A stretch of DNA of 64,000 nt from Pseudomonadaceae bacterium (GCA_024743175.1 JANSXA010000013.1:62001-126000), one strand, 5' to 3'; positions 50,864 to 60,717 are shown, counted from the first letter of the stretch. The notes: generated by a model not told the origin, from the letters alone. Program-made: numbers and translations.

Positions 50864-52057
50864 GTGAGCAGCAGATTGGCAGGACGTTTATGGTGGCTGA
50901 ATATTTTGCTTCTGGCGCAGCCGCTGGCGCTGCAAAACGTTGCAGCAGAGCAGGGGTCTTCAGCAGAACCTGCATTTGGCCGCACCATGGCCTGGAGTGC
51001 GTACAACCTGGGCACCACCGGTTACAACCAGGCCGTGGCGATTGGCAAAGCGCTGAAAGACAACTACAACGTCAATCTGCGTGTGGTCCCGGGTAAAAAC
51101 GATGTCTCCCGGCTGATGCCGCTGATTCGCGGTCGCGTGCAGTATTCGGCCAACGGTGTAGCAACTTATTTTGCCCAGGAAGGCGTGTTTCAGTTCGCTG
51201 ATCCCCGCTGGGGTCCGTTGCCCCTGCGTCTGGTCATGATGTCTTATGGTGATTCCAATCAGGCGTTGGCGGTTGCCGGTGACCTGGAAATCAGAACCTA
51301 CGCTGATCTGCGCGGTAAGAGGGTACCTTATGTGCGCGGTGCGCCTGCCCTGAACATACCCACGGAAGCGTTTCTGGCCTGCGGTGGATTAACCTGGGAC
51401 GACGTTGAACGGGTAGATTTCCCGGGCTACAACGCAATGTGGACCGGCGTGGTCAACGGCCAGGTAGATGCCGCTTACGCAACCACAGTGTCTGGCCCGA
51501 CCCGCAAGCTGGAAGCGTCACCGCGTGGTATTTTCTGGCCGCCGGCACCTCACGAAGATGCGGCATGCTGGGAGGCGATCAACACAGTAGTGCCTTTTTT
51601 CACACCACATTTAGCCACGCGTGGTGCCGGGATCTCCAAACAGCAGCCGCATGAAGGCGCAACCTATCCTTATCCGATGCTGATTACGCTGCCAGAGACC
51701 AGAACTCAGGAAGTGCATGATCTGGCGAAGGTCATTCACCTGCATTATGACGAATATAAAGATGCGGATCCGGGCGCAATTGGCTGGGCGCTGGATCGGC
51801 AGATTCTCAAGTGGCAGGTGCCTTACCATGAAGGTGCAGTTCAATACCTTCGTTCAGTAGGCGTCTGGGGAGAGGCAGAGGATGCCCATAACATCCGCCT
51901 GATTGCGCGCCAGGATCTGCTCGCAAAAGCCTGGCAGGCCCATGTCGCTGCTAACAAAGGCAAAGCGGATTTTGTTGCACTTTGGTACCAGGCGCGTGCG
52001 TCTGCGCTCACTGCTGCTGGTTTTGACCCTGTCTGGCAGGACCCTGGTCCGGGTTAA
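50864..52057 (+). CDS. TAXI-type TRAP transporter solute-binding protein
   Basis: 397 residues. Hydrophobic signal about 6-25. The TAXI pattern is present: GTTGYNQAVAIGKAL, the binding of a carboxylate ligand through the region around VPYVRGAPALNIPTEAFLACGG, and GYNAMWTGVVNGQVDAAYATT. It captures a solute in the periplasm and hands it to the fused permease, which begins three bases after its stop. TAXI ligands known include glutamate and other dicarboxylates, but most are unknown; this set neighbours an alkylsulfatase, so an organic acid or sulfated anion is possible (inference). GTG start. Confidence 0.88.
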   Translation: MSSRLAGRLWWLNILLLAQPLALQNVAAEQGSSAEPAFGRTMAWSAYNLGTTGYNQAVAIGKALKDNYNVNLRVVPGKNDVSRLMPLIRGRVQYSANGVATYFAQEGVFQFADPRWGPLPLRLVMMSYGDSNQALAVAGDLEIRTYADLRGKRVPYVRGAPALNIPTEAFLACGGLTWDDVERVDFPGYNAMWTGVVNGQVDAAYATTVSGPTRKLEASPRGIFWPPAPHEDAACWEAINTVVPFFTPHLATRGAGISKQQPHEGATYPYPMLITLPETRTQEVHDLAKVIHLHYDEYKDADPGAIGWALDRQILKWQVPYHEGAVQYLRSVGVWGEAEDAHNIRLIARQDLLAKAWQAHVAANKGKADFVALWYQARASALTAAGFDPVWQDPGPG

Positions 52058-52060
52058 CTG

Positions 52061-53962
52061 ATGCAGGATTCACGGTTCGTGCGATATCTTGTGGCCGGGG
52101 TCGCTACCCTGGCTTTGCTGCTGGCAATGGATACATTGCGTCTGTTTGGCAGCGAACAGTGGCTGGGCATTCTGGTAAGGGTGGATTCGCAGTATTTCTA
52201 TGCGCTGTTTGCGCTGCTGTTACCAGTCTCCTATCTTATTTACCCCACCAGGGCCTGGATCGATTGGCCACTGGCCTTGCTCAGCTTCGGCATTCTCTGC
52301 GCGCTGTTTGTGACTGCGGAGCAGGGTCTGGATGAAGCCTGGGAGTTTGCAGCGCCTGATTGGGCTGTAATGGCTGCGCTGAGTTTGTGGTTATGCGTCC
52401 TCGAAGCCCTGCGAAGAGCAGGTGGCTGGCCTTTGTGTGTGATCGCCTCATTGTTTTCTCTGCTGCCGTTATTCACTGACCATATGCCGGGTCCGTTGAG
52501 TGGCTTGTCTGCCAGCTGGCAGGACACCGCGGCGTATCATGCGCTTTCGATCGAAAGCATGTTTGGGTTACCTTTTCAGGCGTTTGCTAATCTGGTGATT
52601 GGTTTTGTTGTCTTTGGCGTTGTGCTGCAGCATACCGGTGGCGGCAAATTCTTTCTCAACCTGGCGTTTGCTCTGTTAGGCAAGCAGCGCGGTGGACCAG
52701 CCAAAGTGGCCATTGTTTCCAGCGGCCTGATGGGCTCAATGAGCGGTAGTGTGGTCACCAACGTGCTGACCACAGGGCAGATGACGATTCCTGCGATGCG
52801 CAAGGCAGGTATGCAGCCGCACGTAGCTGGCGGCGTAGAAGCCTGTGCCTCAACGGGTGGGGTGCTGTTGCCACCGATCATGGGATCTACCGCCTTTATT
52901 ATGGCGACGTTGCTGGAAATACCCTATGTCGATGTTGCCATAGCGGCTGCCTTGCCGGCGCTGTTGTACTTTTTCAGTTTATATATGCAGATTGATGCCT
53001 ACGCAGGTCGTGAGCAACTGGCCGGGCTGAGTGTTGAAGAGCTACCTTCAATTCGACAGACGATGGCTGAAGGATGGTTTTATCTGGGGGCCTTTGCGCT
53101 GCTCATTTTTCTGTTGATATTCATGCAGCGCGAGGCGTTGGCACCTTACTACGCAACGGCTGCGCTGCTCATATTGAACCAGTTGTCATCCGAGCACCGC
53201 ATGGGGGTGTCCGAGTTTATCACCATGCTGTCTGCCACGGGTCGGCTATTGGTTGAGCTGGTTGTCATCCTCGCCGGCGTTGGCCTGATTGTGGGCGCGC
53301 TGTCTCTCACCGGCTTAAGCGGTACGTTAGTCAATGACCTGCTCAGTTTGGCGGGAGACCAGTTGGGTCTGCTGCTGTTGATGGGCGCCCTGACAAGTTT
53401 TGTCTTGGGCATCGGCATGACCGTCACCGCAGCCTATATTTTCCTTGCTGTGGTTCTGGCGCCGGCACTGGTAGGCCAGGATCTGCTGCCTTTGTCGGCA
53501 CATCTGTTCATCCTCTACTGGGCGATGCTGTCTTTCATTACACCCCCGGTGGCTTTAGGGGCATATGCCGCAGCTTCGATTGCTAACGCCAGCCCTCTGC
53601 AAACCGGGTTTGCTGCGATGCGGTTAGGTAGCGTTATTTACGTTATCCCGTTTGTGTTTGTGTTGGACCCGAGCTTTATTCTGCATGGGCCCTGGTATGC
53701 GACAGCGCAGGCGGTGGTTGAAGCGGTTATCGGCGTCTGGTTGATGGCCGGTGCAATACAGGCATTTCTACCTGGAATTGGTCATCTGAATCAGATGCCG
53801 GGTCGCCTCGCGATCGGGTTTGGCGGACTGGCCATCGCGTTTCCGGACCTTGCCCTGGCCTGGGCTGCGGGCCCGGACAACTGGGTTCATCTGGTCGGTG
53901 GCGTGCTGCTTGTTGTCGTTGGCCTGCTGTTCAGCTGGTCAAGACGGAAACAGGCTCCCTAG
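52061..53962 (+). CDS. Fused TRAP transporter permease (DctQM)
   Basis: 633 residues, about 16 or more membrane segments: an N-terminal four-helix Q-like part (about 8-135), followed by an M-like large permease with GFVVFGVVLQHTGGGKFFLNLAFALLGKQRGGPAKVAI as its entry motif (around 173-210), VEACASTGGVLLPPIMGSTAF, and GMTVTAAYIFLAVVLAPAL in the second repeat. Works with the TAXI binding protein as a Na+-driven uptake system. Its TAG stop and that of the alkylsulfatase are the two strands of one CTAG at 53959-53962. Confidence 0.88.
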   Translation: MQDSRFVRYLVAGVATLALLLAMDTLRLFGSEQWLGILVRVDSQYFYALFALLLPVSYLIYPTRAWIDWPLALLSFGILCALFVTAEQGLDEAWEFAAPDWAVMAALSLWLCVLEALRRAGGWPLCVIASLFSLLPLFTDHMPGPLSGLSASWQDTAAYHALSIESMFGLPFQAFANLVIGFVVFGVVLQHTGGGKFFLNLAFALLGKQRGGPAKVAIVSSGLMGSMSGSVVTNVLTTGQMTIPAMRKAGMQPHVAGGVEACASTGGVLLPPIMGSTAFIMATLLEIPYVDVAIAAALPALLYFFSLYMQIDAYAGREQLAGLSVEELPSIRQTMAEGWFYLGAFALLIFLLIFMQREALAPYYATAALLILNQLSSEHRMGVSEFITMLSATGRLLVELVVILAGVGLIVGALSLTGLSGTLVNDLLSLAGDQLGLLLLMGALTSFVLGIGMTVTAAYIFLAVVLAPALVGQDLLPLSAHLFILYWAMLSFITPPVALGAYAAASIANASPLQTGFAAMRLGSVIYVIPFVFVLDPSFILHGPWYATAQAVVEAVIGVWLMAGAIQAFLPGIGHLNQMPGRLAIGFGGLAIAFPDLALAWAAGPDNWVHLVGGVLLVVVGLLFSWSRRKQAP

Positions 53963-55890
53963 GCAGGCCGAGGCGTCATTATCGGGAAGCGCCTTGGAAA
54001 AGTATCAAACAGGGCGCCCAGGCGTGCTAATGCTTCTACATCACCACTGATTTCAAGATCGTTATCCTGCATCAGCGACGCTGCGTCGGTGAGCCCCATC
54101 ATCAATCGTTTGAATCCCATGGATGAAGTGGTCACGCTGGCAGTAGGGTGCTGCGAGGTTTTACCTGGGTAGGCATTTAACACGCTGTGTTTGATGGTCA
54201 TCAGCCAGTCATCACCGCTGTCAGTCATGTGCAGGTTCAAAGCAAGCTCAAGACCTTCAGCGGCATCGGGCATCAGCCGCACAGCCATGACCTGAAACAG
54301 GTTGGCTAACGGCATGCCGCGCGCCATGCCCTCACTGGCGCTGAAGTTTGAACCCTTGGGTAAACCCTCCCGCAGTTCCAAAGCGCCACACAGATAGAAA
54401 TTGCGCCAGACCGCAGACTCTGCCTGATAGCCCATCTGTTCCAGCGCGTCGGCCAGCAGAGCGCGCGCAGGTTTGTGCTCGGGTTCGGTCATCATGACGT
54501 GATTGAGAAGTTCGCCAACCCAGCGATAATCGCCGTCGTCAAAAGCCACTTGTGCCAGTTCTACAACACGATCTGCGCCACCCATTGCAGCGACGTATCG
54601 AACAGCTGCTTCAGCAGGTGGCAGCGTGTGCAGGGTGGCCGGGTTACCGTTGAAAAAGCCTAGATATTTGACGTACACCGCTCTGACGTTGTGGTGCAGA
54701 CTGCCGTAATAACCGCGGTTGTAGAACTCATGTCCCAGTACATCCGGCAGCGTAATGCGTTCAGCGATTTCTTCTTTAGTGTAACCCTGGTTGGCCAGCC
54801 GTAACGTCTGATCGTGGATGTACTTGTACAGGTCACTTTGTTTCTGCAGATACTCGCAAGCTTCATCCCGACCCCAGATCGGCCAGTGGTGGCAGGCAAA
54901 CTGGATGTCCAGTCGATCACCAAACAGGTCGATGCTTTCGCGGATCTGAGCTGACCATGCCAGCGCATCGCGTACCTGGGCACCTCGCAGGGTATAGACG
55001 TTATGCAGGTGGTGGGAGGTGATCTCTGCCATGCACAGGGCTTTGAACTGAGGCAGAAAGAACACAAATTCTGCTGGTGCTTCTGTGCCTGGAGTCATCT
55101 GAAACTCAAACTCAATGCCATCCAGTGTGCGGGTTTCACCGGTCTGGCTGACAAAATCTGAAGGCACAACGAAGCCGGTTGAACCCATGGACAAGGCAGC
55201 ACCCAGTCCGGTTGAGACAAAGGCCTGTGGTCCTGGCTTTAACAGGTTGCCGTACATGTAGGTGGCGCGACGGCCCATGACGTTGCCTGCCAGTACATTT
55301 TCGCTGAGTGCTTCCTGGACAAAGTGTTGTGGTGCAATAAGCGGTATTTTGCCGGACGCTACATCTTCAGCGCTGACAACGCCAAGGATGCCGGCAAAAT
55401 GGTCAGCATGACTGTGGGTGATTAAAACGGCGCTGACCGGGCGTTCTCCAAGATGTTCATTAGCCAGTGCCAGTGCGGCGGCTGAAGACTCAGATGATGT
55501 CAGGGGATCAATGATGACCCAGCCTTTGTTCCCCCTGATCAGCGTCATATTTGCAATGTCAAAAGAACGCACCTGGTAAATACCGTCGGTCACCTCATAC
55601 AGGCCGTTGTAGAGCGCGTTCAACTGAGCCTGTCGCCATAGACTGGGGTTTACCGTGGCAGGTGCATCATCCTGCAGAAAATCCATCTTGCTCAGATCGT
55701 AAGTGATGTGGCCGTTATCTCTGGCAATGGTCAGGGGGTCAAGGGTGGCGATAAATCCGCGCTGTGCGTTGTCAAACGAACGGCGGTCGCTGAAGGGCAG
55801 TGTTTCTTCAACCAGGCGCTGGGCAGATTGTGTGTGTTGTGTGGCTGGCTTGGCCTGCTGCTGCTCGCTATCCAGTGGACTGTAATCCAT
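53959..55890 (-). CDS. Alkylsulfatase (SdsA1/BDS1-like metallo-beta-lactamase fold)
   Basis: 643 residues. The binuclear zinc site is HSHADH (159-164), Glu289 in MAEITSHH and HHWPIWG (334-340). Domain order is as in SdsA1: lactamase-like domain about 60-400, helical dimerisation domain about 400-525, SCP2-like substrate-binding domain about 530-640. It cleaves primary alkyl sulfates such as dodecyl sulfate to an alcohol and sulfate. Unlike secreted SdsA1 it has no signal peptide, so it acts in the cytoplasm and needs an importer; the convergent TRAP system is a candidate (inference). Confidence 0.92.
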   Translation of the reverse strand: MDYSPLDSEQQQAKPATQHTQSAQRLVEETLPFSDRRSFDNAQRGFIATLDPLTIARDNGHITYDLSKMDFLQDDAPATVNPSLWRQAQLNALYNGLYEVTDGIYQVRSFDIANMTLIRGNKGWVIIDPLTSSESSAAALALANEHLGERPVSAVLITHSHADHFAGILGVVSAEDVASGKIPLIAPQHFVQEALSENVLAGNVMGRRATYMYGNLLKPGPQAFVSTGLGAALSMGSTGFVVPSDFVSQTGETRTLDGIEFEFQMTPGTEAPAEFVFFLPQFKALCMAEITSHHLHNVYTLRGAQVRDALAWSAQIRESIDLFGDRLDIQFACHHWPIWGRDEACEYLQKQSDLYKYIHDQTLRLANQGYTKEEIAERITLPDVLGHEFYNRGYYGSLHHNVRAVYVKYLGFFNGNPATLHTLPPAEAAVRYVAAMGGADRVVELAQVAFDDGDYRWVGELLNHVMMTEPEHKPARALLADALEQMGYQAESAVWRNFYLCGALELREGLPKGSNFSASEGMARGMPLANLFQVMAVRLMPDAAEGLELALNLHMTDSGDDWLMTIKHSVLNAYPGKTSQHPTASVTTSSMGFKRLMMGLTDAASLMQDNDLEISGDVEALARLGALFDTFPRRFPIMTPRPA

Positions 55891-55909
55891 CTTAGTTCCC
55901 CGCTGTTGT

Positions 55910-56782
55910 TTATGCCGCGGGTCGAACCCGCACGTCGACTTTCAAAGCCTGGTTGCCGCCGCCCAGAATAGAGCCGCGGGTAGGCGCGATATCTGAGTAA
56001 TCTCGCCCCCAGCCCAGGGTGATGTGCTGCTCTGACGTGATCAGGTCGTTGGTCGGATCAAAATCAATCCAGCCGAATTTGGGACAGAAAACGGATATCC
56101 ATGCATGTGAAGCTTCCGCCCCTATAAGGGTCGGCTGGCCAGGTATCTGGCTCAGAATATAACCGCTGACGTAGCGAGCCGGTAAACCGAGTGCACGAAT
56201 AGTCGCAATTGCAACGTGAGCGAAGTCCTGACAGACGCCAATGCGTTTAGCGATGATTTCAGACACCTCGGTATAAACGTTGGTCACGCCACCGGTGTAC
56301 GCAAATTCATTGTGAATGTATTGATTGATGGCCAGTACCAGGCGCAGCACAGGCATTTCGGGTTCGATAAACTGCTGTGCAAACTCACGTGCCGCGTCGA
56401 CGTCGATGTGACGCGAGGGATAACAGAACTGTGCTGCCTGCCAGTGTTCGCTGCTTTGTGGTACCTCCATGGCTTTGACCACGGACTCCCAGGTTGGCGA
56501 AAGGTCGAGCATGAAATCATCCCGACGGATTACATCTACCAGACACTCTGAGTCGATACGGAGCTTTTTATGCGGCGTGTGCAGGCGCACCTCATGCACG
56601 GTATTGCCAAAATAGTCCTGTATCTCCTGAATTTCCGTGCCTTCAATCGAAAGATTGATATCGTGCTGCAGCAGCGTCTGGCGACCGAACATTTCTCTGG
56701 GTTTCAGGCGCAGAACCTGCTGCGCTGAGATAACCGGCATGCCGTAGTCAAATTCTGTGCAATGTTTAACGCTGTATTTCAT
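55910..56782 (-). CDS. Transglutaminase-like protein
   Basis: 290 residues. N-terminal beta domain (YSVKHCTEFDYGMPVISAQQVLRLKPRE, about 3-30 onward), then a transglutaminase core with Cys184 in GVCQDFAH, His226 in ASHAW and Asp242 in FDPTND. These proteins are thought to act as amide-bond proteases or ligases. The start overlaps the ATP-grasp stop by ATGA, so the two proteins are cotranslated. The combination is a known conserved module for peptide tagging or modification (Iyer and Aravind amidoligase survey), with no proven substrate. Confidence 0.88.
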   Translation of the reverse strand: MKYSVKHCTEFDYGMPVISAQQVLRLKPREMFGRQTLLQHDINLSIEGTEIQEIQDYFGNTVHEVRLHTPHKKLRIDSECLVDVIRRDDFMLDLSPTWESVVKAMEVPQSSEHWQAAQFCYPSRHIDVDAAREFAQQFIEPEMPVLRLVLAINQYIHNEFAYTGGVTNVYTEVSEIIAKRIGVCQDFAHVAIATIRALGLPARYVSGYILSQIPGQPTLIGAEASHAWISVFCPKFGWIDFDPTNDLITSEQHITLGWGRDYSDIAPTRGSILGGGNQALKVDVRVRPAA

Positions 56783-59244
56783 TGGGAACTGGGCAGGTTC
56801 TGGGTATGGGCAAAATAGGTGGCGGTGACCAGTTCAGATAAGGTGCCGAGGGTGGTAGACAGCCGTTTTAAGACGCGCCGCAGCTGTGTTCGATTTCCAG
56901 CTCTGGAGATGACGTTGGCCATTTTATCGGGTTCGGCAAGCACCAGCTCGTGATAAGCAATGAGCAGAATGCGCTGTGATTCGCTGAGGCCTTCATTTGA
57001 CTGGTCCAGTGGCATTTCCGCCATTACCGCCTGCAGCTGGGTTATCTGATAAATCATTGAGCGTGGATTAGTTTCATCCAATAACAGAAGGTGTAACAGG
57101 TTTTCCAACGTGGGCACGTTCTGGTATCGCGATCGGTAGGTAATCGTACTGTCGCAAAGGTCCAGCAACAGATACATATAGGTGCTGCCGGTACTGTGAG
57201 AGACCAGTTCGTTCATGACGCGCAAACCAAACTGACCGCGCTCCAGACGGCGGCCAAGTTCAAGCAGCCGCCAGCCGTAACTGCGGGTCATGTTTTCCTG
57301 GATCTGTCCGTTCAGACCCGACAGTCGTTCGATCAGCTGGTCCATCAGCGCCAGCGCATCTGATACCTGTCCCAGTCGCCAGCGCTGTTGAGCAGGGGTC
57401 TGTGCCAGCGCCCGGAACATGCGCCAGGCGTCGCCGGACAGGCGTTCGCGAACCTGACTGGCAAGACGGTGAATGTTGTTGAGTAATTTAAACAGGCCGA
57501 CGTTGCTTTCGGGGTTAAAAAGAACCGACCACCATTCGCGGGCAATCACTGTCGTAGAGCTGACCTGGGTTAACTGTTTGGCCTGTGCCAGAGTCAACAT
57601 ATCCAGGTCTACCAGTAATTGAACGGCAGTGTTCAACAGCATTTGCTGATCGTCGCTGCTGCCCTCAACCACGTGACTGAACAGAGAGCGATAAGCCCGC
57701 ACGGCACCTTCGCAACGCTCCAGATAGCGACCCAGCCAGAATAGATCGTCAGCGGTACGGCTGGGCAGGTCCCGGTCGCTGCGTCTGGTCAGATTTTGGG
57801 GATGGATTTCCGGTGTGCTGATAGGTTCGACCTGGTCTCGACCTAACCAGATGTCTTTGCTAATCTCTCCGTCAGCGGTGGCAACGCGCGCGATGCCACC
57901 GGGCATCAGCCGATAACCTTCTTCAGTCATGCAGACAAACAATCGCAATACAGTGGGCCCGGAAACAATCTGTCCGTCGTTATTGACGTAAGGACTATGC
58001 GATAAATTGATCAGCTCGCGTCCGATCTGATTGTAGGCTGCGGTGTTGGCATGAGTGGCGCTGGCCTGCAGGTTTGGGTCCTGGTAACTCTCGATGGTGC
58101 TGGCGAACAGCTCCGGGCGTCTGAAGGCCGTGCCGATGTGAAGTTCACTGGCATTTTCTGCAACGTAGGCGGCTTCATCGGGTTGTCCACACCACCAGGT
58201 AGCAAGACTGGGCAGCCGCAGTTCCTCATCTAACAGAGACTCACACAGACTGGGCAGAAAACTCATGAACGCATCGTTTTCGAGGACGCCTGATCCCAGC
58301 GCGTTGGCAATGTGGATCTGGCCGCTGCGCGCGATGTTGGCAAGTCCCGCGACGCCATCTTTACTGCCTGGATCGAGGAACAGTTGATCACAGGCGCTGG
58401 CTTGAGCGTGCCGTAACAAGCTGCCCACGGGTTTTAGTCCTTCCAGAGTTTTTAATTGCAGAGTTTGCCCGCGGACAGTCAGATCAGCGCCTTCCACTAC
58501 CGGAAAACCAAAATACTGACCAAGATAAGCGTGTTCAAAATAATTCGGGTGATCAGGCCCTGGACTTAAGATGGCAGTCATACCTTCAGGGGTGGTTTGT
58601 GCTGCACGGTCGGCCAGGTGTTGAGCGAAGGCCCGATAAAATGCAGCCAGACGCTGGGTGCCCATCTGCTGAAACAATTCCGGCATTGCCTGGCCTGCCA
58701 GCACACGGTTCTCCAGACTCATGCCAAGCCCTTCAGGTGCTTCCGTCCAGTCTGCTAACACACGCCACTGACCGTCGGGTGAGCGACCGATGTCAAATGC
58801 CAGAAGTTGCAGATATTCAGCATTGGCGGCGCGGTAGTTGTACATCGGCAACAGAAAACGAGGATTACCAAACAGCAGGGCAGGTGGCAGGCCGCCGACA
58901 TTCAACAGCGTTTTAGGGCCATATAAGTCTGCGGTAATCCGATTCAGAAGTTTGGCGCGTTGCGTCAATCCCTGCTCGAGCTCGTGCCATTCATTGGTGG
59001 GTAGCGTAAATGGCAGCGGATCGAGGCGTGTGGGGCGTTTCACATCCAGGTCGCGGACCAGCATCTCGGCGCGCAGGTGCTCGGGTTGCGGGGTGCCGCC
59101 AAGACCGTCGGAACTGGTGAAAAAGGCCATGACGTCCTGCCAGTGTGCGGGTGTCGCACCGCGCGCGAGTTCATCGAACGCATTGGCAGGCACCTGATAA
59201 TGATCAAGTGGCTGTGAGGCTTTGGCGGTCATTGGTTGTGACAT
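56779..59244 (-). CDS. Circularly permuted ATP-grasp fused to alpha-E domain
   Basis: 821 residues. Residues about 10-490 form the circularly permuted type 2 ATP-grasp (DUF404/DUF407): NRITADLYGPKTLL, TAILSPGPDHPNYFEHAYLGQYFGF, LLDPGSK-like FLDPGSKDGVAG and LRLPSLATWW. About 500-815 form the alpha-E (DUF403) all-helical domain: DLFWLGRYLERCEGAVRAYR, LELGRRLERGQFGLRV. In many genomes these are two genes; here they are one polypeptide. It would ligate an amino acid or peptide to an unknown carboxylate with ATP. Coupled to the transglutaminase; no proteasome-like Anbu gene is in the window. Confidence 0.87.
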   Translation of the reverse strand: MSQPMTAKASQPLDHYQVPANAFDELARGATPAHWQDVMAFFTSSDGLGGTPQPEHLRAEMLVRDLDVKRPTRLDPLPFTLPTNEWHELEQGLTQRAKLLNRITADLYGPKTLLNVGGLPPALLFGNPRFLLPMYNYRAANAEYLQLLAFDIGRSPDGQWRVLADWTEAPEGLGMSLENRVLAGQAMPELFQQMGTQRLAAFYRAFAQHLADRAAQTTPEGMTAILSPGPDHPNYFEHAYLGQYFGFPVVEGADLTVRGQTLQLKTLEGLKPVGSLLRHAQASACDQLFLDPGSKDGVAGLANIARSGQIHIANALGSGVLENDAFMSFLPSLCESLLDEELRLPSLATWWCGQPDEAAYVAENASELHIGTAFRRPELFASTIESYQDPNLQASATHANTAAYNQIGRELINLSHSPYVNNDGQIVSGPTVLRLFVCMTEEGYRLMPGGIARVATADGEISKDIWLGRDQVEPISTPEIHPQNLTRRSDRDLPSRTADDLFWLGRYLERCEGAVRAYRSLFSHVVEGSSDDQQMLLNTAVQLLVDLDMLTLAQAKQLTQVSSTTVIAREWWSVLFNPESNVGLFKLLNNIHRLASQVRERLSGDAWRMFRALAQTPAQQRWRLGQVSDALALMDQLIERLSGLNGQIQENMTRSYGWRLLELGRRLERGQFGLRVMNELVSHSTGSTYMYLLLDLCDSTITYRSRYQNVPTLENLLHLLLLDETNPRSMIYQITQLQAVMAEMPLDQSNEGLSESQRILLIAYHELVLAEPDKMANVISRAGNRTQLRRVLKRLSTTLGTLSELVTATYFAHTQNLPSSQ

Positions 59245-59247
59245 GGG

Positions 59248-60633
59248 CTAATAGGTACTGTTGCTGGTTTTCATACGAGCCCAATAGGTATCAGCCGCGG
59301 CGATAACTTTAGGTGCGAGCCATAGTGCTGACACCATCGTCGGGATGGCCATCAGCGCGAAGCTGGTATCTATGATACTCACTGCTGCGTTTATGGAAAT
59401 GATTGAAGCGATCAAAATAAACCCAACGTAAACGTAAAGATAGTAGCGTTTGTTGTGCGCGCCAAACAAAAATCCCGTGCACTGAGCACCGTAGAAGGAG
59501 TAGGTGAAAATAGTAGTTGTGGCAAAGCAGATGACGCAGATAAAGACAATCGCAGTACCCGCCGGGCCGAGCAAGGCAGTGAACGCGGCGGCGGTGAGGG
59601 TCACACCTTCAGCTGCGCTGCTCGTCCAGACGCCGGAAATTAAAATCATCATGGCCGTGGCGGTACAGATGAGCAGGGTATCCAGTATCGGTCCTAACAT
59701 CGCAACCAGACCCTCGCGTATGGGCTCTCTGGTTCGTGCGGCACCGTGGGCCAGGGATTCTGTACCCATGCCCGCTTCGTTGCTGTAGGCACCACGTCGA
59801 ATGCCGTACAGAATCATCGCCAGTAATCCTCCACCGGCCACCGCGTCACCGGTAAATGCATCTTCAATGATCAGGGCCATAGCACCCGGTACGGCGTCAG
59901 CATTGAGCATCAGCGCTACCGCAACACTGCCGACATAAAGCACAGACATCGAAGGCACCAGCGCCGCAGCAACATTTGAAATCCTTTTTATCCCACCGAA
60001 GACCACGCTGGCCGTCAGTGCCGCCAGCACAGCACCTGCAATCAGATTGAACAGCAGGGGGTCCGCATCAGGTGCCAAGAAGCCATACTCAATGGCAATC
60101 AGATCACGAAAGATCTGTATCAGCTGGTTGCTTTGCAGGGCTGGGAGGCAGCCGATCAAGCCGGTGCCTGCAAACACGTAGGCCAAAAAGTGCATACGTT
60201 TAGGTAACGCTTCGCGGATGACGTACATCGGTCCACCCTGCAGATCACCTGCTGAGTCTGTGCCGCGATACATAACTGCGAGCGAACAGGTAAAAAACTT
60301 TGTTGCCATGCCAACGATGGCCGTCATCCACATCCAGAAAATGGCCCCGGGTCCACCGATGGCAATGGCTAAAGCAACGCCCGCGATATTGCCCATGCCA
60401 ATAGTGCCCGCCAAAGCGGCGGATAAGGCTTTGAAGTGACTGATCTGTCCCGGATCAGACGGGTCGTTGTACTTACCGCGCAGTAGATCAATGGCATGCG
60501 GCAGATAGCGAAAAGGAACAAAGCGTGAGCGGATCAGAAAGACAAGACCACCACCCAGCAGCAGAACCAGCAGCCAGGGACCCCAAGCCAGATCAGCGAT
60601 TGCTGTGGTGACCGCTTCAATTTGATCAATCAT
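59248..60633 (-). CDS. Alanine/glycine:cation symporter (AGCS) family protein
   Basis: 461 residues, about 10-11 membrane segments. Family pattern: FRYLPHAIDLLRGKY, HFKALSAALAGTIGMGNIAGVALAI, GGPGAIFWMWMTA, GGPMYVIREAL and GAYSNEAGMGTESLAHG. It imports alanine or glycine with Na+. Its stop lies three bases from the ATP-grasp start, so it may be part of the same transcript. Upstream, 60634-60841 is a 208-base gap with paired inverted repeats. Confidence 0.9.
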   Translation of the reverse strand: MIDQIEAVTTAIADLAWGPWLLVLLLGGGLVFLIRSRFVPFRYLPHAIDLLRGKYNDPSDPGQISHFKALSAALAGTIGMGNIAGVALAIAIGGPGAIFWMWMTAIVGMATKFFTCSLAVMYRGTDSAGDLQGGPMYVIREALPKRMHFLAYVFAGTGLIGCLPALQSNQLIQIFRDLIAIEYGFLAPDADPLLFNLIAGAVLAALTASVVFGGIKRISNVAAALVPSMSVLYVGSVAVALMLNADAVPGAMALIIEDAFTGDAVAGGGLLAMILYGIRRGAYSNEAGMGTESLAHGAARTREPIREGLVAMLGPILDTLLICTATAMMILISGVWTSSAAEGVTLTAAAFTALLGPAGTAIVFICVICFATTTIFTYSFYGAQCTGFLFGAHNKRYYLYVYVGFILIASIISINAAVSIIDTSFALMAIPTMVSALWLAPKVIAAADTYWARMKTSNSTY

Positions 60634-60717
60634 GTGCCGGGGTGCTGTGGAAAGTAAAGCCGTCGAGGTTAACGGTTTCGACTGGCAACTTCACTACACT
60701 TGCAAAAGAGATCGCAA

